The position numbers were made by a program, and so were the translations under genes. Of a stretch of DNA of 6,726 nucleotides, positions 1 through 4,428 are shown piece by piece. Location: NCBI GenBank assembly GCA_031290205.1, contig JAITNZ010000208.1, positions 1 through 6,726 on the forward strand, written 5' to 3'. Each line of letters begins with the position of its first letter. Positions within the stretch are counted from its first letter, which is position 1. Source of the DNA: Spirochaetaceae bacterium (GTDB lineage Bacteria > Spirochaetota > Spirochaetia > Treponematales > Breznakiellaceae). The notes under the pieces were generated by a model that ran no database searches, was not told the origin of the DNA, and was given only the letters and a program-made list of their open reading frames with translations.

Positions 1-79
1 ACCCCTCGCCCGATAATTGCACCCGAATCGGTGAGGGTGTTTACGCAATTAATCTAGCACGGCGTAGCGCCAGCGAAAG

Positions 80-316
80 CCGCTGTTCAGAAGGCGTTAT
101 CAGCGCGCCGCGGCGCACTGCGTTGCGCCCTACCCCCTCTGCGGGGCGCCGCCCCACCCAGCCGCCGCGCCCGTGGGCGTTTATCCAGCGGCATTCGTAG
201 AGGCGTGGCGCAGGTTACACTAACACCAAGCGATGTTGCAGGTTCACCTTTAGGTGAGCCTGTGCGCCGCAACGCCCCGCTGGGGGGGCGAGGTGCCCCC
301 CAGACCCCCCGTTAGC
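80..316. repeat. GC-rich island of nested palindromes, no credible gene
   Basis: The first 424 bases hold no gene I can support. Inside them, about 80-316 is far richer in G and C than the sequence on either side and is built from inverted repeats. These are a perfect 12-bp palindrome GCGCCGCGGCGC at 105-116, an 11-bp hairpin with one mismatch (237-247 with 254-264 approximately, CAGGTTCACCT/AGGTGAGCCTG), and an 8-bp perfect stem CTGGGGGG/CCCCCCAG at 280-287 and 296-303. A further CAGCG/CGCTG pair lies just upstream at 71-75 and 81-85, and a bulged stem pairs 1-14 with 27-38. A 61-codon reading frame on the minus strand crosses the island, but its Arg/Pro/Ala-rich translation is what GC-rich non-coding DNA gives. 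I read it as a dispersed structured repeat or a remnant of mobile DNA. From 317 to 424 I see only spacer, with the octamer TTGCACCC twice. Confidence 0.6.
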
Positions 317-424
317 AATATAGGAATCACTTTAGAATTTACCCAGAAAAATAAATTGCACCCCCACGGACAATAAAGCTGTTGCACCCATCAGGATGTT
401 TTCCAGATGAACAGCGACAGGCTG

Positions 425-1087
425 CTAGATTGCACCGAGGCTGAGTAAGGACTTGAGTTCCCGTAGCGTTGTCGGGTGGGCTTGTTCAGCCTCCTGTTTT
501 GCGCGGAGGTTCACCAAGGCAAAAAGACGGGTTGCTTTACCGTTGGCGCAAGGGAGCGGCTCAATTTCTTCTACGATAACATACTGTTCGATGAGCCGCC
601 ATGTTTTGGCGGTAATGACGATATCGACATTGTTCTTTTCGGCAATTTCCCGCGCACGAATAGCAAGCAGGGTATTTTGCCCTATCAAGTACCGCCTGTT
701 TTTTGCGCCCAGCTTGGGATCATCCGTGATAACAGTTCCGGTATTGATACCGCATACTGATTGTAAAATTCTTTTTCGTTTATCAGCAGTGCTGTTGGTT
801 TTTTGAAAAGCCGCTCGTAAGATAAGCGCTGACCTGACGGCATTCAACGCGTCATGGGCAGGGCTGCCGCTTGTGGTGTGGACACCCCAAAAGGCGGCGA
901 TAGTGCCGTCAAACATGTCCGTAAAGGCGCCGCCTGTTTTTTGCATAGAATTTCTTGCAATGCTTAGATAGTTGTGTAACAAGGTAATAGTTGCGTCAGG
1001 GCTTATGGTTTCGGCAAGGTTCTGTAACGAAAGAAAACTCCCCGATACTATCGTTGCTATTTTTTTTTCATTCAATTTTTTTCTCAA
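425..1087 (-). CDS. Degenerate class III adenylate/guanylate cyclase homologue
   Basis: A 220-residue protein made almost entirely of one class III nucleotide cyclase homology domain. Recognisable blocks are GGAFTDMFDGTIAAFWG (52-68), matching the family's G-x-x-x-K-x-x-G-D-x-x-x-A-x-F-G strand, the HDALNAVRSALILR helix (78-91), CGINTGTVI (112-120) and YLIGQNTLLAIRAREIA (133-149). Active-site residues are mostly missing. The first metal-binding Asp near residue 16 is absent. The purine-selecting Lys and Asp appear as Thr and Gln137, and the transition-state Asn is Leu140. Asp60 and Arg144 are kept. The domain is therefore probably not a working cyclase and may act as a regulatory or binding partner; this is inference. 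No transmembrane or sensor domain is present. The start is taken as TTG at 1087-1085, 9 bp after the AMMECR1 stop. A second TTG at 1075 is also possible. An in-frame TGA just upstream excludes a longer form. The first codons are built of A runs (see findings). Last gene of the queD-AMMECR1 operon. Confidence 0.85.
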   Translation of the reverse strand: MRKKLNEKKIATIVSGSFLSLQNLAETISPDATITLLHNYLSIARNSMQKTGGAFTDMFDGTIAAFWGVHTTSGSPAHDALNAVRSALILRAAFQKTNSTADKRKRILQSVCGINTGTVITDDPKLGAKNRRYLIGQNTLLAIRAREIAEKNNVDIVITAKTWRLIEQYVIVEEIEPLPCANGKATRLFALVNLRAKQEAEQAHPTTLRELKSLLSLGAI

Positions 1088-1096
1088 TTTTTTTTC

Positions 1097-1714
1097 TCAA
1101 ATATTACCAAAGACTATGGCGCTGAACGTGAAAAGTTTCGCGCCCGGCGCGCTATATGATTGTGCAGGCAAGCCCGCTTTGATACAGATATAATCAAGAT
1201 ATTCTTGTCGGCTCCAGCCTTCTTCAAGCGGCACCTGCGGTAAAAGCACGCCGGTTCTCCCATTATGCGAAAGATATAAACCGTGCACGCCGACTATAAC
1301 GGTAGTGGGGTCGGTGCAAAGCTCCATCGGCGATAAAACAGAAATCTCGATTTTACAATGATGCAATTCTTCCCTGCGAAGAGGGGGGAAGCGGGAATCG
1401 CCGAATGCCGCTTCTAGCGCCATGGTCTGCACCGCCTCATCCAGCGTATAGACCGCATTCATCGTTCCGATACAACCGCGCAACGCATTGTCGGCGCCAC
1501 GCAACGTAACAAACGCACCGCATTTCTGCTGCAAGACCGAACTGCGCGAGAGTGCCTGAGGGTGCCTAAGGCACTCACATTCCTCGCCTATAGTCCGAGA
1601 AGGGCGATTCATTGTGTTATAATTAGGCTTTCTATGTTCTAATTGAGCGCTAATTGCCTCGCGCGCGTAGAATAGCAACGTTTTTTTTTCTTCATCAGTG
1701 ATTATCAAATCCAT
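1097..1714 (-). CDS. AMMECR1 domain protein (AmmeMemoRadiSam system protein A)
   Basis: A 205-residue AMMECR1-family protein. The family hallmark LRGCIG is at 78-83. Other conserved blocks are GAFVTL (66-71), DSRFPPLRREEL (the family's D-x-R-F-P-P), the strand IEISVLSPMEL, and the C-terminal GVLLPQVPLEEGWSRQEYLDYICIKAGLP. The biochemical role of the family is not settled. In many bacteria it is encoded beside a Memo-like protein and a radical SAM protein, but neither is in this window. Its start lies 2 bp after the queD stop, so translation is probably coupled, and the cyclase-like gene follows 9 bp after its own stop. ATG at 1714 is the only sensible start. Residues 36-55 are encoded by a dispersed palindromic repeat that occurs elsewhere in the window. 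Removing them gives a spacing between the first helix and GAFVTL close to what I recall for archaeal homologues. An A9 run lies at codons 9-12. Confidence 0.93.
   Translation of the reverse strand: MDLIITDEEKKTLLFYAREAISAQLEHRKPNYNTMNRPSRTIGEECECLRHPQALSRSSVLQQKCGAFVTLRGADNALRGCIGTMNAVYTLDEAVQTMALEAAFGDSRFPPLRREELHHCKIEISVLSPMELCTDPTTVIVGVHGLYLSHNGRTGVLLPQVPLEEGWSRQEYLDYICIKAGLPAQSYSAPGAKLFTFSAIVFGNI
1551..1610 (-). repeat. Dispersed palindromic repeat, copy 1, in frame inside AMMECR1
   Basis: On the minus strand this begins AATCGCCCTTC and ends in the palindrome AGTGCCTTAGGCACC, followed by a further AGGCACT. It matches the copies at 4353-4403 and 5989-6040 at both ends and, more loosely, between. 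The middle keeps a hairpin (CTCG...CGAG) although its bases differ from the other copies. It encodes residues 36-55 of the AMMECR1 protein, beginning NRPSRTIG, and adds 60 bp, a multiple of three, without breaking the frame. Confidence 0.82.
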
Positions 1715-1716
1715 AG

Positions 1717-2091
1717 CTATCTTTCGTAACGCGCCATGGTAAGAGGTGTTTCATACGCATCAACTGCCCATAAAAGCGTAGGGTCTACCGAATATGCGGG
1801 CAATTCCTCTTCCATTCGGGTAAAGATATACTGGGCTATTCGTTCCGCGCTGGGGTCTCCTGAAAAAACCGGCATATCGTTCAGGTTCGTATGATCGATT
1901 TTTTCAAGCACAGTTCGCAATGCAGATTTCAAGTGTCCGAAATCAATCAACATTCCGCCTTCAGTCAAATTGTTGCCGCGAGCCCACACCACAACACGGT
2001 AATTATGCCCGTGCAATCGCTCGCACTTGCCGTGGTAGTGCGTTAAAAAATGAGCCGCCGCAAAATCTGATTCTACTTTAACTGTCCACAT
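1717..2091 (-). CDS. queD: QueD-type 6-carboxytetrahydropterin synthase / PTPS family
   Basis: A 124-residue protein of the 6-pyruvoyl-tetrahydropterin synthase family, at the usual single-domain length. All the key residues are visible. Zinc ligands are His14 (FAAAHFL), His27 and His29 (LHGHNY). The catalytic Cys23 sits in the C-x3-HGH pattern typical of bacterial QueD. Further matches are MLIDFGHLK (47-55), the catalytic DH pair in DHTNLND (66-72), the PSAER block (80-84, family P-T-A-E-N) and the substrate-anchoring Glu114 in YETP. QueD converts dihydroneopterin triphosphate to 6-carboxy-5,6,7,8-tetrahydropterin for queuosine and other 7-deazaguanines. No other queuosine gene is in the window, so a different pterin role is possible. 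ATG at 2091 is chosen because the family start fits; only a weak GAG-type ribosome site precedes it. It heads the group queD, AMMECR1 and cyclase-like gene. The 76-bp leader holds a strong inverted repeat. Confidence 0.9.
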   Translation of the reverse strand: MWTVKVESDFAAAHFLTHYHGKCERLHGHNYRVVVWARGNNLTEGGMLIDFGHLKSALRTVLEKIDHTNLNDMPVFSGDPSAERIAQYIFTRMEEELPAYSVDPTLLWAVDAYETPLTMARYER

Positions 2092-2103
2092 ACACTCATG
2101 TCA

Positions 2104-2159
2104 GGGTAAAGAACAATGAATAAAGTTCAAATCTTTGACATATTCCCTGTTCTTTACCC
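2104..2159. repeat. Nested inverted repeat between the regulator gene and queD
   Basis: Perfect 12-bp arms GGGTAAAGAACA (2104-2115) and TGTTCTTTACCC (2148-2159) enclose 32 bases. These contain a second, smaller inverted repeat TCAAA-tc-TTTGA (2127-2138). No T run follows on either strand, so it is not a classical intrinsic terminator. It lies between the stop of the HigA-like gene (2168) and the start of queD (2091). It could be an operator, a processing hairpin in a shared transcript, or a leader structure controlling queD; the sequence alone does not decide. Confidence 0.75.
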
Positions 2160-2167
2160 CTTGCTCC

Positions 2168-2641
2168 TTAATTGAAAATGCTGTTCGTTGAATCCGATGA
2201 TGCCTCTTTGGGCTTCCTTGTGACTTTTCGAGCAGGTTTTTTAGCATCAGCTTTTTTTGCTGTTGCTTTCGTGCCCCTCTTGGCGGCGCCTGCCGGAGCT
2301 TTCGTTGCTTTGCCGGCGCCTCTCTTTTCTTCTTTTGCGGGTGTTGCCTTCTTGAGCTCTGACAGTTCTTTGGCAAGTTTTTTCTTTGCCTCCGCCAAAC
2401 CAGCTTTTCTCTGAAGTTCAATCCAGACCGCTTCACCGGTACCAAAGTATTTACCGAACAATAGACTTAGTTCGATATCAACTTTCTTGTTCCCCTTGAG
2501 CACCGAATCTAATGTTATCGGGCTCATGCCAATTGCTTTCGCGACTGCATTTTTTGATAAACCAAATTTATCAATTTGTTTTTGTAATTCGGCAGCCGGT
2601 GTTTTTCCAGAGCTGCCTGCACTCGCATTTGTTGTTTTCAT
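2168..2641 (-). CDS. HigA-like XRE-family regulator with histone H1-like Lys/Ala tail
   Basis: A 157-residue protein. Residues 18-95 match the HigA/VapI group of XRE helix-turn-helix proteins: LSKNAVAKAIGMSPITLDSVLKG (28-50) is the DNA-binding helix-turn-helix. The following VDIELSLLFGKYFGTGEAVWIELQRKAGLAEA (54-85) is the group's typical second half, including the 'fW-x-x-LQ' motif. From about 97 to 147 the protein becomes a low-complexity basic tail of Lys, Ala, Pro, Arg and Thr resembling eukaryotic H1 or bacterial H1-like tails; it ends SDSTNSIFN. HigA antitoxins are usually near 100 residues and sit beside HigB toxin; no toxin gene lies in the 340 bp upstream or downstream. A role as a stand-alone regulator or nucleoid-associated protein is inference. 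The start is placed at ATG 2641 because AAGGAG lies 7 bases upstream. A longer frame reaching 2704 has no such site and would begin at or beyond the predicted transcript start. Confidence 0.87.
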   Translation of the reverse strand: MKTTNASAGSSGKTPAAELQKQIDKFGLSKNAVAKAIGMSPITLDSVLKGNKKVDIELSLLFGKYFGTGEAVWIELQRKAGLAEAKKKLAKELSELKKATPAKEEKRGAGKATKAPAGAAKRGTKATAKKADAKKPARKVTRKPKEASSDSTNSIFN

Positions 2642-2648
2642 AAACAAT

Positions 2649-2654
2649 CTCCTT
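2649..2654 (-). promoter_or_regulatory. Shine-Dalgarno AAGGAG of the HigA-like gene
   Basis: AAGGAG on the minus strand, 7 bases before ATG 2641. It is the only strong ribosome site among the annotated genes, apart from the one before the small ORF at 6438. It fixes the start 21 codons inside the longest open frame. Confidence 0.85.
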
Positions 2655-2659
2655 AATTG

Positions 2660-2670
2660 ATTTGTATATA
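2660..2670. repeat. Direct repeat ATTTGTATATA, promoter-proximal copy
   Basis: An 11-base sequence identical to 2752-2762. The two copies lie on either side of the regulator's promoter. XRE/HigA proteins usually repress their own promoters, so these are candidate operator half-sites. This is inference from position only. Confidence 0.45.
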
Positions 2671-2709
2671 TTTTTATTATGCATGGAATTAAAAATAAAT
2701 GCAAGAGGT

Positions 2710-2738
2710 ATTATAAAAAAAATTATTTTTTTTTGCAA
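2710..2738 (-). promoter_or_regulatory. Sigma70-type promoter of the HigA-like gene
   Basis: On the minus strand, -35 TTGCAA (2738-2733) and a perfect -10 TATAAT (2715-2710) are separated by exactly 17 bases. The spacer is an A run followed by a T run, which should be intrinsically curved. Transcription would begin near 2703 and leave a leader of about 60 bases ending in the AAGGAG site. Confidence 0.75.
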
Positions 2739-2751
2739 TTTATGATAAATA

Positions 2752-2762
2752 ATTTGTATATA
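2752..2762. repeat. Direct repeat ATTTGTATATA, upstream copy
   Basis: Identical to 2660-2670 and placed just upstream of the -35 box of the minus-strand promoter, 92 bases from the other copy. A possible operator, paired with the other copy across the promoter. Confidence 0.45.
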
Positions 2763-2782
2763 GCTTAACATATGTTTCGTAT

Positions 2783-2861
2783 GGGTAAGGCTTTCTCAGG
2801 TACGCGGCACAAGCGCTGACGCGCCAGCGCTCGCTGCCATGCTCCTAACCGCGCACTTTGC
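2783..2861 (+). repeat. Structured dispersed repeat, copy A
   Basis: About 79 bases that recur in inverted orientation at 6643-6721. The 23-base core from CATGCTCC to GCACTTTG (2838-2860) differs by one base between the copies. The element folds into a hairpin: GCGGC (2804-2808) with GCTGC (2833-2837, one G-T pair), then AGCGCT (2812-2817) with AGCGCT (2826-2831) around an 8-base loop. Here it is followed by a 7-bp inverted repeat TCCTAAC (2843-2849)/GTTAGGA (2863-2869), not seen in the other copy. Confidence 0.85.
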
Positions 2862-2876
2862 TGTTAGGACTTTATC

Positions 2877-2913
2877 CATCTAATCATCTAATCATCTATC
2901 ATCTATCATCTAT
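2877..2913 (+). repeat. Short tandem repeat CATCTAAT x2, CATCTAT x3
   Basis: Two 8-base units (2877-2892) followed by three 7-base units (2893-2913), differing by one A. It lies 30-70 bases ahead of the putative symporter promoter. Such arrays can change copy number by slippage. Confidence 0.85.
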
Positions 2914-2943
2914 TCCCCATACCCCATCCCCTTCTTCCGTGCC

Positions 2944-2972
2944 TTGAACTAATAACTCTTTCAGTATATCAT
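2944..2972 (+). promoter_or_regulatory. Possible promoter of the symporter gene, leaderless start
   Basis: TTGAAC (2944-2949), a 17-base spacer, then TATCAT (2967-2972). The -10 box ends 6 bases before ATG 2979 and no Shine-Dalgarno precedes that ATG, so the transcript would be leaderless. The match is moderate. Confidence 0.4.
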
Positions 2973-2978
2973 AGCATT

Positions 2979-4211
2979 ATGAAAGTCTGGGTTAAACTAT
3001 TAATTGGGTCGATGCTCGGATTATTATTGGGTTTTCTTCTTCCTTATGATAATCCCCGTGTTTTAGAGGCGTTTTCCTACCTTGCAAAACTTGCAATAAG
3101 CGCGGGGCGTTATACCGCAGCGCCGCTTATTATATTTTCACTTACAATAGCAATATATGAGTTGCGCCAGGACAGCGGATTCTGGCGGCTCGTATTCCGC
3201 ACATTGCTGCTGATTGCCGTAAGTTCCGTCATTGTTATCGTATTAGGGATAATTGTAACGATGTTTTTCCCGCCGGAACGGATTCCGATACTGATTGAGC
3301 AGCAAGCGGAACAGATAACGCTAGGGACTAGGCTTTACTTCCTAGAAATGTTCCCTTCAAACATGATGTCGGTTATATCCTCAGACGGGAAATACTTGTT
3401 CCCCTTCTGTGTATTCGCCTTCTTTATGGCAATAGGGCTTTCTTACGATAAAAACTATACGAAACCCGTTCTTGCCATCGTTGATTCGCTTTCGAGGGTA
3501 TTTTACCATATAGCGGCGTTCTTTTCGGAGATTTTAGGATTATTGATGATAGCCCTCTCCGCCTATTGGGCTATTCAATATCATACCATTATTAATGCAG
3601 GCATTTTTATGGCAATAGTGCGCCTCCTCTTGATATTTAGCGTCATCCTAGCGTTTATCATACTTCCCCTGTTTCTCTTTTTGATTAAAAAAAATAAAAA
3701 CCCATGGAAAATTATCTATGCGACGCTCGGTTCGGCTATCGCCGCGTTTTTTTCAGGCGATATTAACTTCACCCTGCCCGTCCTCATCCAACAATCAAAA
3801 GAAAATTTAGGGATACGACGGCGGGCGAACTCGGTTGCCGTCATGTTATGGACGGTGTTTGGACGTGCGGGAAGCGCGATGGTCGCGGTAATCTCGTTTA
3901 TTGTCATCATCAAGTCATATTCAAGTTTGGGCATCCCCTATGAAAATTATATCAGCATAGGCTTGCAAGCGCTCTTAATCTCATTTTTTCTTGCCCGTAA
4001 TCCCGGAGACGGCGCCTTCGCCGCTTTAGCGGTTCTCTGTTCAGGATACGGACGCGGTTTTGAAACCGGCTTCCTCATTCTTAAACCGGTTGCCTTCTAT
4101 CTAATCTCTATAGGCGCCTTCCTCGATGTAATCATCGCTTCGCTCGGCACTTTTGCTATAGCACGTCTATCTGGATTTCAAACTGAAAAAGAGACAAAAA
4201 ACTTTATTTGA
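2979..4211 (+). CDS. Divergent dicarboxylate/amino acid:cation symporter (DAACS/SDF family)
   Basis: A 410-residue integral membrane protein whose hydrophobic pattern and length fit the glutamate-transporter-like DAACS family (about eight membrane spans and two re-entrant hairpins). The N-terminal span is at about 4-22. Hairpin 1 and span 7 align as SGDINFTLPVLIQQSKENLGI (259 on) against the family's SSSAATLPV. The span-7 motif NMDGTA is here GRAGSA (295-300), and in span 8 only the Asp of LDM is kept (Asp383). The usual Arg, Asn and second Asp there are Ile, Gly and Ile by my hand alignment. The residues that bind sodium and the substrate side chain in characterised members are thus mostly lost, so the substrate is unlikely to be ordinary glutamate/aspartate and coupling may differ. 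Stands alone, divergent from the regulator gene. No ribosome site is seen before ATG 2979. Confidence 0.82.
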   Translation: MKVWVKLLIGSMLGLLLGFLLPYDNPRVLEAFSYLAKLAISAGRYTAAPLIIFSLTIAIYELRQDSGFWRLVFRTLLLIAVSSVIVIVLGIIVTMFFPPERIPILIEQQAEQITLGTRLYFLEMFPSNMMSVISSDGKYLFPFCVFAFFMAIGLSYDKNYTKPVLAIVDSLSRVFYHIAAFFSEILGLLMIALSAYWAIQYHTIINAGIFMAIVRLLLIFSVILAFIILPLFLFLIKKNKNPWKIIYATLGSAIAAFFSGDINFTLPVLIQQSKENLGIRRRANSVAVMLWTVFGRAGSAMVAVISFIVIIKSYSSLGIPYENYISIGLQALLISFFLARNPGDGAFAALAVLCSGYGRGFETGFLILKPVAFYLISIGAFLDVIIASLGTFAIARLSGFQTEKETKNFI

Positions 4212-4242
4212 GCGCCTAAGGGCAACGCTGATTAATACGGAG

Positions 4243-4346
4243 ATTAACCACGAACGGCACGAACAACACGAACATTTATGGAAATCCCGACCCCATACCA
4301 CCGACCCCTTCCTCCGTTCGTGTGGTTTGTGTGGTTCGTGGTTAAT
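4243..4346. repeat. Long inverted repeat built of 9-base CACGAAC units
   Basis: Left arm 4243-4273 and right arm 4316-4346 are 31 bases each, match at 27 of 31 positions as an inverted repeat, and are separated by 42 bases. The left arm is itself three 9-base units ending CACGAAC; the right arm contains the diverged complement. It follows the symporter stop by 31 bases. It could serve as a transcription end or processing hairpin, though no T run follows. The sequence style resembles short 9-10-base-period repeats scattered in many bacterial genomes. Confidence 0.8.
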
Positions 4347-4352
4347 GTAATC

Positions 4353-4403
4353 AGTGGCGCCACAGGCACTTTCAGCCTGCCTTTGGTAAGCGAAGGGCGA
4401 TTC
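4353..4403 (-). repeat. Dispersed palindromic repeat, copy 2, intergenic
   Basis: On the minus strand it reads GAATCGCCCTTCGCTTACC and continues to GGCTGAAAGTGCCTGTGGCGCC. This matches the ABC-F copy (5989-6040) closely and the AMMECR1 copy (1551-1610) at both ends. It contains a perfect 10-base palindrome GTGGCGCCAC (4354-4363). It lies immediately after the long inverted repeat and 12 bases before the TATAAT ahead of the ABC-F gene, in the orientation opposite to that gene. Confidence 0.82.
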
Positions 4404-4415
4404 GATTTCTTGAGG

Positions 4416-4421
4416 TATAAT
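4416..4421 (+). promoter_or_regulatory. TATAAT just before the ABC-F start
   Basis: A perfect TATAAT ends 7 bases before ATG 4429, the distance expected for transcription starting at the ATG itself. GAGG at 4412-4415 could instead be a ribosome site, but 13 bases is a long spacing. No convincing -35 box is present at 16-18 bases, where the dispersed repeat ends. Confidence 0.4.
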
Positions 4422-4428
4422 ATTATAT

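Noticed and set aside
87..272. 61-codon minus-strand frame in the GC-rich island
   Set aside because: Arg/Pro/Ala-rich translation expected from GC-rich palindromic DNA, no ribosome site, no recognisable domain.
2104..2159. Intrinsic terminator
   Set aside because: No T run on either strand and a 32-base loop.
2101..2445. 114-codon minus-strand frame overlapping the HigA-like gene
   Set aside because: It is an out-of-frame reading of the Lys/Ala-rich tail; the other frame has the HTH domain, promoter and ribosome site.
2642..2704. Longer N-terminus of the HigA-like protein starting at 2704
   Set aside because: No ribosome site, hydrophobic leader unlike the family, and it begins at or before the predicted transcription start; ATG 2641 has AAGGAG 7 bases upstream.
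2571..2771. 66-codon minus-strand frame over the regulator's start and promoter
   Set aside because: AT-rich translation crossing a strong promoter and ribosome site for another frame; no domain.
2843..2869. TCCTAAC/GTTAGGA inverted repeat as a second attC site
   Set aside because: Too short (27 bases), core bases do not fit, and the other copy of the surrounding repeat lacks it.
2877..2913. CRISPR array
   Set aside because: Units of 7-8 bases directly adjoining, with no spacers.
2642..2978. HigB toxin gene beside the HigA-like gene
   Set aside because: No frame on either strand encodes a HigB/RelE-like protein; the region is repeats and promoters.
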